NCBI GenBank assembly: GCA_001247695.2
Contig: LGRX02027905.1
Span: forward strand, 1 to 64,000
Length of the DNA stretch: 64,000 nucleotides
Direction of reading: 5' to 3'
Origin: Cymbomonas tetramitiformis
Taxonomy: Eukaryota; Chlorophyta; Pyramimonadophyceae; Pyramimonadales; Pyramimonadaceae
Shown: positions 46,276 to 56,374 of the stretch, one piece after another
Numbering within the stretch: position 1 is the stretch's first letter
Layout of the letters: each line of letters opens with the position of its first letter
Translations under genes and position numbers: made by a program
The notes under the pieces: model-generated
Database searches by the model: none
Seen by the model: the letters and a program-made list of their open reading frames with translations, nothing else
What the model was told of the DNA's origin: nothing

Positions 46276-46608
46276 GAAAGCCCGTCAACGCCATCAAATT
46301 ACCCTTCCCTTACTCATATATTGGCTAAGAGCTCAATCTCCTATGGTGAAGAGAGCGACAACGAGGATTTACACAACTGGATTGAACAAAACATGAATAA
46401 CCAGCAGTTGGAAACAATGATTTACCCTCAAGATTCTACCAAGTATGATTATATACAGCTATGGGGACCTTCAATTCAATCGCTCACCGTTCACCCGACA
46501 GGTGAAACTTTCTTTCTGCCAAGACACGCCCGCCAATCGAACATACATACACATTTCACGGACTCGCTCTTGGTGTGTGCAGAGAGAGAATTGTTTCTAT
46601 TGTGCTAG
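46276..46608 (+). CDS. Polycystin-like gene: last recognisable exon
   Basis: After CACATCAG a frame reads ESPSTPSNYPSLTHILAK, SSISYGEESDNEDLHNWIEQ and TMIYPQDSTKYDYIQLWGPS, clearly protein-like and acidic. It may splice at 46501 (ACAG|GTGAAA) or run to the TAG at 46606-46608. I cannot tell whether further exons follow. Confidence 0.6.
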   Translation, partial: ESPSTPSNYPSLTHILAKSSISYGEESDNEDLHNWIEQNMNNQQLETMIYPQDSTKYDYIQLWGPSIQSLTVHPTGETFFLPRHARQSNIHTHFTDSLLVCAERELFLLC

Positions 46609-46779
46609 CATGTCTTATCTTATTTGTTTGTGGCACGTTTGTCAGAATGTGTTCATAGGCGGCGGCGTGCTATGGCTGCCCACGCGTTGTCCCTAGGGAG
46701 GGGGGTAGCATTTGATTTGTCCCCCTACCCCCCTAGAGTTGCTTTCAGGTTCTGGGGAGGTGCGCCGCCCCCCCTATAG

Positions 46780-47300
46780 AGCCTCAAGCTCTTACTCGGG
46801 GGGCTGGAGCTCCCCCCCAAAACCTCGATATCGTGCAGCCGTGCGATCCTCCCCCCCCCAAACCTTGATTTTGTGTAGCGGGGGTAACCTTTCCCCCCTT
46901 CAAACCTCGATGTCGTACGAGCCAGGCGGGTCGCGGAGTGCCCCACGCATGCGCGGATACCACCACGACGCGCGTGATGGGGTCGAGAGTGCCCCCCGTG
47001 CGGATAACACCATCACGAGATGAGGTTGACGAAGGGGGCTTGATTGAAGAGACGAGCGGAACGTGGAACTCTTGCAACGAAGTTATGGAAAAGCCCTTCG
47101 ATTAAAGGAAATTTTATTATGTTCTGAGCAATCTAAGTAGTGGTTGGTGGGGAATACCCCCTTCACCCCCAAGGTCTGCTTTTGCGCAGCCGGGTTACAA
47201 TCATACCCCTTCCCCAAAGTCTGCTTTCGTGCAGCGGGGTGCAACCCCCTGCTAGACTCTGCTTTCGTGCAGGGAGAGGAATTATTCCCCCCCCCCTTGG
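46780..47300. repeat. Degenerate C-rich tandem repeats, about 50-60 bp unit
   Basis: Two blocks (46780-46930 and 47150-47300) consist of diverged units with a C-run, then CAAACCTCGATNTCGTGCAG or AAAGTCTGCTTTCGTGCAG, then a G-run. C-runs of 6-9 bases make indels likely. Confidence 0.65.
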
Positions 47301-47639
47301 AGGCAAAGCGGGGCCAGCCTATATCACGACGGTCATCCTATCTTGATGAAGGCGGCGTGCTGGAATACTTATTCTACCTAGGGGGGCATAATAATTAACT
47401 ACTTGGAACGCGCAGTGTTGTTAGTGGTAGTGTTTGCCACGCAAGATCTCATATTATTCCCTAGGACTAACCCTATATTCGACATGACAGTTCGTAGATA
47501 ATAAACATTACATTCAAATCTTATACGCACGCTCAATCCTGTTGGCAAGGGAACGTGCAGTTAACGGAAGGATGAAGGGCACCATGGGCTTGCAGGCAAA
47601 CAAGGGCAGTAGAGGAGTTGGACAACACGGTCAAAGTGT

Positions 47640-48225
47640 GGCTGCAGCTCAGACTATGGGGAAGGTACACAAGGTTGCAATGAGGCAACAGCCATGTAAA
47701 CGACTACTGGGTCTCCTGAGAGCGAGCGTGTACGTGGTTGTTCGCCCTCGTAACATCTGGTATACCAGCCACGGTCATGGCGATGGCACGCGAGAGCACT
47801 TGGGCAGAACCGACGAAGAGATCGTGGTGGTGGTGCAGAGCAAGATGGGCAAGAGGCACCAGCTGGTGAAGCAGATACTGCGGATCCTGGCTAACGACGT
47901 GTATGACATTTTGGAGCTCCTCGAGCTTTGGGAGAAGGCTCTATACGGGGCATGGCTTCGGAGTTCACCCGAGTGGACACCAAGAGGTATCGACGCCGGA
48001 AAGCTCGCTGGAGGCTGCCGTGGGAAGCCGGTCTGGAGATGAAGGCCAACTTGACCAACGGCTGGATTCAGCTAGCCCTCCGGCACGCGAATTGTGCACC
48101 TCCAGACGTCCAGAGGAAGGGGATTTCACAGCTCACAACGCATGGAAGGGGGCAGCAACGTGCTCACTGTCCATGCAATGGGTATATCGTTCGAGAAAGT
48201 CTGGAAGTGTGCTACTTCGATAGGT
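47640..48225 (+). pseudogene. Dead DIRS tyrosine recombinase
   Basis: The catalytic half aligns in order with the intact recombinase at 29955-31355 but needs three frames: VVRPRNIWYTSHGHGDGTRE and DEEIVVVVQSKMGKRHQLVK, then WIQLALRHANCAPPDVQRKG, then GDFTAHNAWKGAATC. In the last piece the H-x-x-R motif has become H-x-x-W, so the second catalytic Arg is lost. The final Tyr region is not visible. No RT or Tudor part nearby. Confidence 0.75.
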
Positions 48226-49339
48226 AGTCTCCGCTGGCTTCAGCAGTGCGGATGCACGACCACCAGATGACACCAGCACAGAGGTGCCAGATTCGCCGCT
48301 CACGATTAGGGTTCCAAACCGATGATAAAAATATCGTCTGAGATCAAAGTCACGATTAATATCATACATCTCGATGTCGAGGAAATCATGCCGCCCTCGG
48401 CATTGGTGTGAGATGACTCCTCGAGGGTGTATTTGCTGACAGAACCTTGTTATTGTGTAGTATAATGGAGGTTACGCGATCACGTGAGACGGTTCAAAAA
48501 CCTGAGAAAATCATCGGAAGAGTCATAATAAAATCGGTTTAATTCATGTCTGTGAAACATTTTGAAGTATCGCCTATAGGTTTGTCTATATGCAGGAGCG
48601 TGTTACCATTGTATTTCGGAACCCTAAGCCGTTTACTGCATATAGTGCGTATGGAACACAAATCGATACGGTGCATACTTCACTTGGAATATGAAGGTGT
48701 GAATATGCATACTAAACCTTAGTAAAATAAAATAAAGACACCATTTAACTGGTGTGGGCTGGATTTTTAAGGGAGCCTTTCCCTTTCTACCTATTACCAC
48801 TATTAAGTTGTCCGATTCAGTACTGCACAATTTTGCAAAGCAGGAAACCCGGTCGACAGGATTGTGTTGCGGCCCCCCCTGAAGCCGACGGCTAAGGCTA
48901 GACAGTTATCCGATCCGCCGTGGCACAGTGTATTTTTCGGATGCGGTGCGGATGAATTTTAAACAGGTAAGGACTTAGCCAGTATTCTACAATGAGGAGT
49001 CGGCTTGCAAGTGGTCTCTAGGCTGTGTGGGATCCAAGGCAGTCTGCGGGAGTCTCAACCCTGACTTCAGTTACAGGAGGGAGTTGCCCCACCCGGTTAA
49101 GGATCGAGTTCAAAGGATCTTCGGGCAAGCCGTATCCCGCGGCCCCACTATTTCACCGCATAAAACAACAGAGATTCCGCCGCTAAGAAAAAACCGTTTC
49201 AGGAAAAAGCGGCTCTATCTAGGCTGGCAGCACGTGATCCATTCTTCTTTGCTGAAGCCCTCCGATTTTCACAGTAGCCTGCCTCGATCAAGGGTATTAC
49301 GCGCTGTCTGATTTGAGTGTCTCCACTAAGATTGAAAGG
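48226..49339. other. No feature recognised
   Basis: I see no protein-like frame, RNA gene or named repeat here. AT-rich at 48.3-48.8 kb. Confidence 0.4.
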
Positions 49340-50262
49340 CTATCCATATTCAACTTTGAACATTTCTCGCCCCTCAGGGCTCAGGGAGCACGAACGCTGC
49401 TGTGCCCCTTCCTTGGGCGATGCCGCCGCTGGCTGTGACTCAGAGCGTTTGCCTGCGGCTCCCTCGTTCCACAACATGGATCTTCGAGCCTTGGGCTCTT
49501 TGCGATTGCCCCTCTCCCCTGTGTTGTTTTTTGCGCGCTTCTGTCCAGTGGATCGAGGTGCAAGAGCTTTACCAGGCGAGGAGTTCCCAGGTGTCTGTGG
49601 CTTTTTTGATGCTTTGCCACGAGTTCCCTTGGATTGTTTGTTTTCCAGCAACGGGTTCGCTGCCTCATCTTTTGCTCAACCTTCCGCATCAGCGGCCTGC
49701 CCTTCGTTTGGGTGCCTTCTGTTATCGCAGTTACTGCGTATTCTGGCTTCCTTGTTCTAATGAACATGGGTTTACCATTACGGTAAATTATTCTGAGTAA
49801 CTTGTAGCCGTGGGGTGGCTGTGCCCTCCGTTTTGCTGCATTCTTCGCTATGGTCCGTTTTCTCCTATTTCTGCGGCAACGCGTTATGTTGTTGCGTTTA
49901 ATGCTGTTTGTTCCCCCTGTGCGACCAGGTGTTTTCCCTCTTGGTATTAGTGTAACTATCAGCATGGTGAGTATCGGGGTTATGGCGAGTGCAGCGTTCT
50001 GCAGCGGCCCGGTAATGTCGTGTCGTGCTCCTCGTGAGCAGTGTAGTTCTTTTTGCATCTGTGTTGAGTTTATGGTTACAGCGTTACATTGCCCTAAACC
50101 GTCCACTGTAGCGCCCCTAATATTATTTTCAGGGTGGGTTTTGTTTTTGGTACATTGTCCCACCATTATGTAAAAGTTTCTCAGTATTTCGGTGTGTTTT
50201 TTCAGTTTTTCCAATTTTAACGTAAAGTGTTTTTGGGAATTCGCTACCCAGTTGGCACCCAA
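49340..50262 (-). CDS. Basic protein of unknown function, probably frameshifted
   Basis: The minus frame 50262 to about 49690 reads as a basic protein (NRRKRTIAKNAAKRRAQPPH, GYKLLRIIYRNGKPMFIRTR). Protein-like composition then moves to another frame ending at 49340 (KQSKGTRGKASKKPQTPGNS, STGQKRAKNNTGERGNRKEP). A one-base shift near 49650-49690 would join them. It lies downstream of the repeat-rich minus ORF at 50694-52283. Family not recognised; an ORF1-like protein of a mobile element is possible. Confidence 0.35.
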
Positions 50263-50693
50263 TGTCTAAGGCAGGTCTTCGGTGCTGTCGCAGTCGCTAA
50301 CTTCTGCATCGGCACCTGCGGCTCCTCCCACGTCGTGCCGCTACTGGTTGCACATCGCGTTGCACTGTAGCGGCGACCACTAGTGGGCCGGTGCCGCCCT
50401 GGGTCGCTCCCGGTTGTGCGCTGCTCTGCTGTGTCCTGCTCAGTCTGTGTCAGCTGCTCACTGTTGCGCTCGCGAATCCTCAGCGGCTTGGCATGCAACT
50501 TCAGTGACAGTTGCCTTCCACCGTGGCCTCAGGCATCGGCACTTCATGCTCTCTTGCGTCGTAGCTGCGGGCAATAGGGTCGGCGCCTGCTGTCTCTCGT
50601 CATGTCGTCATCGCTTGCGAGTTACATCGCACCGCGGCTAATTCTTCAGTGGACGCTTCGAGCCGAGTGCCCCCACTGCATTGCCGTCGGCTG

Positions 50694-52283
50694 CTAGCCG
50701 CGCTGCACCGCGGCCAGCTCCTTGGCAAACGCATCGCAGCTGAGTGCCCCACTGCACCGCCATCGGCTGCGAGTTGTGCTGCCCGTCGGCTCCACGCTGC
50801 GCCAAGCCACTACCAGGGGCGTATTGCGCTTGGTTGTGACCACGTGTTTCATTGGCACCTGCAGCCTCATATCTCGTTGGGCCGTCGCCAGCTGTATGTC
50901 ACCTTTCGTCGAGGCTGCGGGCACTTGTGACTCCACGCTGCGCTGGGTTATCGCCGGTTGGACGTCCGTAACCACGAAGCATGTCGGCGTCCGCAGCTCC
51001 ACATCGCACTGGGTCGCTGCGGGCTGTACATCGTCCCTCGTGGGTACCTGCAGTTCCATGCTCTGCGAGGCTACCGCCGGGCGCGCTCCGCCCTCAGTCG
51101 TGACCACGCACTGCACCTGCGGCTCCGCGCCGTGCTTCTGCGCCTGCACTAGCAGTTGCGCCCGCGGCTCCGTGTCGGGTGCCAGCAGCTGCGCCAATGG
51201 CCGTGCGCCGGCACTAGGGCACCGGGCACGCACCCACGCCAGTGCTTGTGCTAGCGACCCCGCCCCAAGCGCCTGCCGTTGCGCCAACAACCCTATGGCA
51301 CGTGCTTGCGGCTGCGGGTCTGCGCCGCACACCTGCGGGTCCGTGCCGCACACCTGCGACTGAGCCAGCGGCTGCACTTGCGGCTCCGCGCCGTACGTCT
51401 GCGGTTGCAGTAGCGGCTGCGCCCGCGGATCCGCGTCGAGTACCAGCAGCTTCGCCAATGGCCTTGTGCCGGTACCAGGGCACCGGGCATGCGCCCACGC
51501 CAGTGCTTGTGCTAGCGGCTCCGCCTCGAGCGTCTGCGGCTGCGCCAGCGGCTGCATCCCGAGCGCCTGCGGTTGCGCTAGCAGCTGCGTCCCGAGCGCC
51601 TGCGGCTGCGCTAGCGGTTGCGCCCTAAGCGCTAGCGGCTGCGCCCCGAGCGCTAGCGGCTCCGCCTTGAGCGCCTGCGGCTGCGCTAGCGACTGCGCCT
51701 CGAGCGCGTGTGGCTGCGCTAGCGGCTTCGCCCTGAGCGCGGGTGGCTGCACTACCGGCTTCACCCAGAGTGCGGGCGGCTGCGCTAGCGACTGCGCCCC
51801 GAGCGCCTGCGGCTGCGTTAACGGCAGCCCGGGCAGCTGCTGCGTGTTGTGCTCTTGCAACTCCCGCGAATCGCCACGTGCTTGTGTCGCTGGCTGTGGC
51901 ACGCCGCACTCCTGTGGCCTACCGCTGCGTATCAGCTGCAGCTGGCGCCCCCGGCGTAGCAGCTGTCGCGCGTCGTGCACTCGCGGCTCCGCACCCTGCA
52001 GGCTCGTGTCACCCTCTGCTCCTACACTGCGAGCGCGTGCCCCGTGCGTCGGCTCAGTCGCGCTACGTGTCGGTCCAGGGCGGGCCGCGTCTGAGACCGC
52101 GCCAAGGCTTGCGCCGGTAGTAGGGCACCAGGTATGAGCCCATGCTTGCGCCTCTTTATCCCAGCTCTCCTTCACCTCTGGGACCCAGTGCTGGGCAACC
52201 TCCTGAAACATTGCGTGCAGCAATGAGCCCGAGTGTCGTCTATTACCCGACACTAAGTTGGGTCCACCCAACCTAAGAACCAT
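50694..52283 (-). CDS. Repeat-containing protein of unknown function
   Basis: An uninterrupted 529-residue minus frame. The N-terminus is MVLRLGGPNLVSGNRRHSGS, with a helical stretch MFQEVAQHWVPEVKESWDKE. The middle (about residues 150-400) is a degenerate ten-residue repeat of type L-A-Q-P-Q-A-L-G-A-Q. The C-terminal third has a 20-25-residue repeat (QPAATQCDVELRTPT, QPAITQRSVESQVPA). AWAHTWCP/AWAHARCP/AWVRARCP recurs three times. Composition is Ala/Gln/Leu-rich and high in GC. The plus-strand frames of the same stretch are shadows (Cys/Ala/Ser strings). No known domain. Confidence 0.5.
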   Translation of the reverse strand: MVLRLGGPNLVSGNRRHSGSLLHAMFQEVAQHWVPEVKESWDKEAQAWAHTWCPTTGASLGAVSDAARPGPTRSATEPTHGARARSVGAEGDTSLQGAEPRVHDARQLLRRGRQLQLIRSGRPQECGVPQPATQARGDSRELQEHNTQQLPGLPLTQPQALGAQSLAQPPALWVKPVVQPPALRAKPLAQPHALEAQSLAQPQALKAEPLALGAQPLALRAQPLAQPQALGTQLLAQPQALGMQPLAQPQTLEAEPLAQALAWAHARCPGTGTRPLAKLLVLDADPRAQPLLQPQTYGAEPQVQPLAQSQVCGTDPQVCGADPQPQARAIGLLAQRQALGAGSLAQALAWVRARCPSAGARPLAQLLAPDTEPRAQLLVQAQKHGAEPQVQCVVTTEGGARPAVASQSMELQVPTRDDVQPAATQCDVELRTPTCFVVTDVQPAITQRSVESQVPAASTKGDIQLATAQRDMRLQVPMKHVVTTKRNTPLVVAWRSVEPTGSTTRSRWRCSGALSCDAFAKELAAVQRG

Positions 52284-52690
52284 ATTTCAAACGTCAATAA
52301 CCCCTCGAATATCCGACTTATAGTGCCAAAACAATGCTAGGTCATGGGCTACTATGTTCCCTTTGAACAATGGGTATGCATTATACCTCTATAATCCAAG
52401 ATTGCGGGATATAATGAGGCCGTTTCAATAGGGTATGTGCTGAAATAATCCGGATTTCTCTTAGGTTGGGTGCACAATACCTAAGAACTTGGGCAATATA
52501 AGGGACTCCCCGTGACACTCGAAGGTCCTTTGGAAATTCGGAGACCTATGTCGTCAAGTTCTCGAGTTGCTCTTTCTGCAGTGTCTTGCCGACGACGTGG
52601 CGCACTCGAGAGTTCCAAAGTTGTAGTTTTAGTCTTCTTTGTTGTCATATTACATACCTTGTCGTATGTGGATGAGGGTTTGGAGGCCGG

Positions 52691-53210
52691 TGGCTCGGGA
52701 ACGCGTGTTAAGACTTGTGCTCGACGCGCACCCAGAGCCGCGGCGAACCTTTATTCGAGGGAATGTCTGTCGGCCAGTGGATCGGGAACGCGTGTTAAGA
52801 CCTTGTCTCGACGCGCCCCCAGAGCCGTGGTAGGACGCCCAAACCAGGTCATGTTGTTCCTTGGTTCTTCGCAACTGTCGGTGTCGCAACTGTCGGTTTC
52901 TTCAACATGATTGTGTTTGTACATGATGTAAAAAGTACATTCTGTAAATAGTATCGAGTCTCCCCTTGCCTGGGTTGTATTCCCTTACAGCATGTTATTT
53001 CTTCTTTGGAAATGCACACGTGGGTCTTTCCGGTGTCCTTCTTGAAAGTGTCTAACAAGCCTGAAGGGGGAGTATGTTATCTCCGGACTGAAGCCTGGAC
53101 GGAGAGGATGTTACCTCATGTAAGTATCGGGAAGGCATGTTAACACCTTGTCTCGACGCACCGCCAGAGCCGTGGTTGGACGCCCCAACCAGGTCATGTC
53201 GCTCCTTGGT
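52691..53210. repeat. Three copies of a ~55-85-bp motif, LTR-like remains
   Basis: A block CGGGAACGCGTGTTAAGACC with TTGTCTCGACGCGCC and CCAGAGCCGTGG occurs at 52691-52745, 52782-52861 and 53127-53210. Copies 2 and 3 extend through GGACGCCCNAACCAGGTCATG. Between them AAGGGGGAGTATGTTAT at 53065-53081 looks like a Copia-type polypurine tract followed by an LTR start. No coding part remains. Confidence 0.5.
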
Positions 53211-53450
53211 TCGGTCGGTCCTTCGCAACCGTTCCTGTTGACTAGTCAGTGCTGGCTGTGGCATTTCCTGCGGAAGCGCTGTCCATTGTTTTTGAAAATC
53301 CGGCGGAACCTACGGGTATTTTCCGGTTGCCGCCCTGGTCCTGGTGGACCGTGCTGGAAATCACTGGAAAGGGGTGGGGATATGTCCTATTCCTAGTCCG
53401 CCGAGGGCGCAAAGAAAAAACCCAGGCGCTCCACCGCGAGTCGCCGGAGA

Positions 53451-54617
53451 ATGAAAAAAATCAAGGGAGCTTCGGCGCGGAGCGCTGCCTTAAACGCCAT
53501 TGCCTCGATGGCCGAAGCTCGGGGGAAAGTGGCGCCGCCGCGCACCCTGTTCGTCGGACCTTGTGTGGACCATTGGGCTGATCTCACGGCATCGGATAAG
53601 CGGCAGTCGTTATGCTCCCGGCTCGACGACCCGGCAGTCCTGCGCGCGCTGGCGATGGCATGCGGAATTGGGGAGGTTCGGCATGCAGCCATCCGATTCA
53701 AAACGGCTTTGGGGGAGGCAACCGATGCTCGAGGCGGGTACGGGAAGCTGAAGATCGGGTGCTCCCTGAACCAGACTGTCCCCTTGACTTACAAGGAGTT
53801 CAGCCGGAGCAGTTTCACGCGAGGGCAGAGGTTCATGGAGTGTGCGCGGGAGTTGTACATGGCTACCCTCGCGTGGCGGGAGGCACCTGAGTTCGTGGCG
53901 CCTCCACAGCACTTTGGGATTCGCCTGAAGCCAGGGTCGGAGAGTGCTCCCATCCCGTTCCTCATGTTTGGGGACCACGGGGTCTCCCTGGAGCGGTTCT
54001 TAGACTCTCCAACCTCCCCGCTATCCCTGGCCTTCAAGAAGCAGCTGTGCCTCCGGCTGCTCGGCGGACTACGCGAGCTACACGGAGCAGGCATTGCGCA
54101 TGGAGACCTGCGGGCAGGCAACGTCGTGCTCTGCCCTACCAGGCCAGATAGCATGGTGTTCATTGACTTCGGATTGGCGCGGCGAGAGCACCGAGCCGGC
54201 CTGCCGGTCGACGGCTTCCACAGGGAGCGCTGGGCCTCGGCGGCGCCCCTTAACCAAGCGCCAGGGTCTGTGTATGCCCCCGAGTATTCGCGAACTGGTC
54301 CCACTGCCGCGACGGATATGTGGGCGGTGGGAGCACTGCTTGTGCGGATCTTCATTCGTGATCCGCACGACGGGCTGCGAGGGGTTTCCGACGCCGACAG
54401 CAAGCGAACCGTGCCAACTGTCATCACGGGCCGGGTGCAGACTGAATTCGTGGCTCAGGGCCTATGGTGGTTGATACTGGACTGCTGCCAGGAAGATCCC
54501 GGGAAACGGCCGTCAGCAGCCAAGCTCGCTGCGGCCTTGGAGGCCACGCGCATCGAGTCTGAAAGCAAACTGGTTCCTGCAGAGCTACCTCGATGTTGGT
54601 CAAAATATCAGGTGTAG
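53451..54617 (+). CDS. Divergent protein kinase
   Basis: 388 residues in one frame. Kinase landmarks: Gly-loop-like GGYGKLKIG (95-103), Lys115 (LTYKEF), Glu134 in helix C (ARELYMATLA), a HGDLRAGN catalytic loop (Asp219, Asn224; His-Gly-Asp instead of HRD, so non-RD), DFG at 239-241, APE at 276-278, subdomain IX Asp289 (ATDMWAVGALL), and DPGKRPSAAKL near 350. All catalytic residues are present, so an active Ser/Thr-type kinase is plausible. About 90 residues precede the domain with no recognised motif. No intron. It stands alone between an LTR-like remnant and tandem repeats, so capture by or descent from a mobile element or virus is possible but not shown. ATG chosen because the frame has no protein-like sequence upstream. 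Confidence 0.75.
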   Translation: MKKIKGASARSAALNAIASMAEARGKVAPPRTLFVGPCVDHWADLTASDKRQSLCSRLDDPAVLRALAMACGIGEVRHAAIRFKTALGEATDARGGYGKLKIGCSLNQTVPLTYKEFSRSSFTRGQRFMECARELYMATLAWREAPEFVAPPQHFGIRLKPGSESAPIPFLMFGDHGVSLERFLDSPTSPLSLAFKKQLCLRLLGGLRELHGAGIAHGDLRAGNVVLCPTRPDSMVFIDFGLARREHRAGLPVDGFHRERWASAAPLNQAPGSVYAPEYSRTGPTAATDMWAVGALLVRIFIRDPHDGLRGVSDADSKRTVPTVITGRVQTEFVAQGLWWLILDCCQEDPGKRPSAAKLAAALEATRIESESKLVPAELPRCWSKYQV

Positions 54618-54910
54618 GAGTGCATGTTCCAAACCGGAACAGTTAGCCCGAGCTGCGAGGAAACCTGCAATGAGTTGCCGGGGTAGAGTAAGACGTAACA
54701 CGTACTACTCTATTTTATAATAAAAAGTGTATGTTCCTTGCTAGGCACTGTAAAAATTGTGTACGCCGGCCACCGTTACTGCGGTACAACTCTGTTTTGT
54801 TTGTGCGTTGTGCCTAGGCTAGCTCTTTCGGCTTCCTCATCGCTGTGAAGGACGGCGCTGTGACATAGCTCCTCTTGTTACATGCACCGTTTGCTGTTTA
54901 TAGAAGGGTG

Positions 54911-55375
54911 GTGTGCGGCGCTTGATTGCATGGGTGCGGTGGGAGGACAGCTCCTCAACCACGCGCCGGTAGCAGGTTGCCTGGCTCTGTTTTTGTTGTT
55001 TAGTCAAGACATCCCTTGTATGTTTGCGCTTGGGTCTGCGGACGGAGGCAGTAGGCTGCGATGGGAGGATAGCTCCTCAACCACGCGCCCTGTTCCCGCA
55101 GGCAAGTCGGATCTGTAGTTTTGGTGTGCGGCGCTTGCTTGCTTGCTTGCGGTGGGAGGATAGCTCCTCAACCACGCGCCGGTAGCAGGTTGTCTGACTC
55201 TGCTTTCTTGTTTATTCAATTCATCCCTTGTTTCCTTGCACTTGGGTCTGCGGAGGCAGTAGGCTGCGTTGGGAGGATAGCTCCTCAACCACGCGCCTTG
55301 TTCCCGCAGGCAAGTCGGATCTGTAGTTTTGGTGTGCGGCGCTTGCTTGCTTGCTTGCGGTGGGAGGATAGCTGC
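54911..55375. repeat. ~210-bp tandem repeat, 2.2 copies
   Basis: The unit starts GTGTGCGGCGCTTG at 54911, 55124 and 55332. It contains twice the block GGGAGGATAGCTCCTCAACC followed by ACGCGCC, and once CCGCAGGCAAGTCGGATCTG. The third copy stops after GGTGGGAGGATAGCTGC. The 5' end of the following ORF lies in this repeat. Confidence 0.85.
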
Positions 55376-55495
55376 TTTAGAGAAGGGGTGCTGGGTGGAA
55401 CACGCAGCGGGAGAGTGGTGTTCCAATATGGTGCACCACCTACCCTTCGGCGGATAAGGAGTCTTTGCAAACGGAATCTTTTCAGGCTCGCCACG

Positions 55496-56374
55496 ATGTG
55501 GCTGCTCCTGGATCATCACATCTTCGTGGGCAGAGGAACTGCTGAGACCATGGGTGCCCTTGACGTAGCCATCGCCGAGGTGAAGCAGGCAGTGAGCGCC
55601 GCTATCTGGAAGGCGCTGGATGGGGAGTATCGGGGGATTCTGGTTTGGATTACTACCTGCCATGATGCCATGAACTCCTATGCGAACGCGGTGGAATCGT
55701 TTCGCACGATGGAGCAGGCGATCCCGAAAGCGTCAACCAGGACGGTTGTACGTACCGGCCAGTTGCATAAGCAGAGGGAATTGACGAGTAAAGCTTGGGA
55801 GCAGGTGATAAAAACTGTCAGCAAGGGGTGGAAGCTGGCGCAGTTGGCTTTCGACGACCCTGCGAAGCGTCCAGAGTTTGAGAACAAGGAGTTTGAACAC
55901 CTGCGGAGCTTCTTGGTGGTACGCCTACGGCTCTGGCAGGAGATGGCGACCAGGGGCGTTCAGGAAGTATCTGCGGCATCCAATTTCCATATGCAGCAGT
56001 GGGGTGCGCAGGCGGCGACGCTTGAGGAGTACGAGCCCTACCTTGCGGTGAAGGGGTTGTTCTCCGACAGTCTGGCTGTTGGGAAAACCCCGGTTATTGT
56101 TGCGCCGGATGCCCGTTATACGGTGGATGCGACCTGGCCAGGACCAGCGCAACAGGATGAGGGGAGCGCCCCGGCTCGTCTACGGCTGGTACTGGAATAC
56201 ATGCATTCGTTGATGATGACAGGACTGGAGGGGATAGCGGAGAGGCATGGGTGGCGCGAATCTGAGACGGTCACGCAGTTCTACTATTACCCGGCCTTCA
56301 TTGGGCGCACCCTTAACAGTGGGACCCAGAAAAAGAAAAAGAAAAAGAAAAAACCACGCCCGTTGGGCGTATGA
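55496..56374 (+). CDS. Unknown helical protein, 3' end replaced by a LINE insertion
   Basis: From the ATG at 55496 (MWLLLDHHIFVGRGTAETMG) the frame encodes an alpha-helical protein (LDVAIAEVKQAVSAAIWKAL, QLHKQRELTSKAWEQVIKTV, FLVVRLRLWQEMATRGVQEV). The last 15 codons (Lys run and PRPLGV) are the 3' tail of a minus-strand LINE, so the natural end has been cut off at about 56329. The same frame is open upstream through the tandem repeat, but that part is not protein-like. Family not recognised. Confidence 0.5.
   Translation: MWLLLDHHIFVGRGTAETMGALDVAIAEVKQAVSAAIWKALDGEYRGILVWITTCHDAMNSYANAVESFRTMEQAIPKASTRTVVRTGQLHKQRELTSKAWEQVIKTVSKGWKLAQLAFDDPAKRPEFENKEFEHLRSFLVVRLRLWQEMATRGVQEVSAASNFHMQQWGAQAATLEEYEPYLAVKGLFSDSLAVGKTPVIVAPDARYTVDATWPGPAQQDEGSAPARLRLVLEYMHSLMMTGLEGIAERHGWRESETVTQFYYYPAFIGRTLNSGTQKKKKKKKKPRPLGV

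Larger units (their letters stand above)
5119..46608 (+). other. Locus span: giant polycystin-like (PKD channel) gene
   Basis: A single plus-strand gene can be assembled from about 21 exons whose splice phases agree. Order of encoded parts: Ser/Thr/Pro stalk (5.1-6.3 kb), Pro-rich linkers and SEA-like domain (6.3-7.8 kb), five DUF5011/HYR-like Ig domains (7.9-13.0 kb), an extracellular domain with RRRQLLDED (13.9-14.3 kb), coiled coil (15.8-16.5 kb), TOP domain (19.0-25.3 kb), S2-S6 (25.3-37.5 kb) and a charged tail (38.9-46.6 kb). Polycystins are TRPP-family cation channels of cilia and other membranes; the Ig-bearing ectodomain suggests a surface or flagellar mechanosensory or adhesion role (inference). 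I did not locate S1, a signal peptide or the true 5' end. Frame breaks in the Pro-rich parts (see exons) mean the copy could be damaged or the sequence imperfect. The 9.7-kb intron between S4 and S5 hosts a whole retrotransposon. Confidence 0.8.

Noticed and set aside
48840..49300. An rRNA or other structural RNA fragment
   Set aside because: No conserved rRNA core motif could be matched by eye; composition alone is not evidence.
50722..52137. Long plus-strand ORFs rich in Cys, Ala and Ser
   Set aside because: They are antisense shadows of the minus-strand repeat protein, which has the more protein-like sequence, including a non-repetitive N-terminus.
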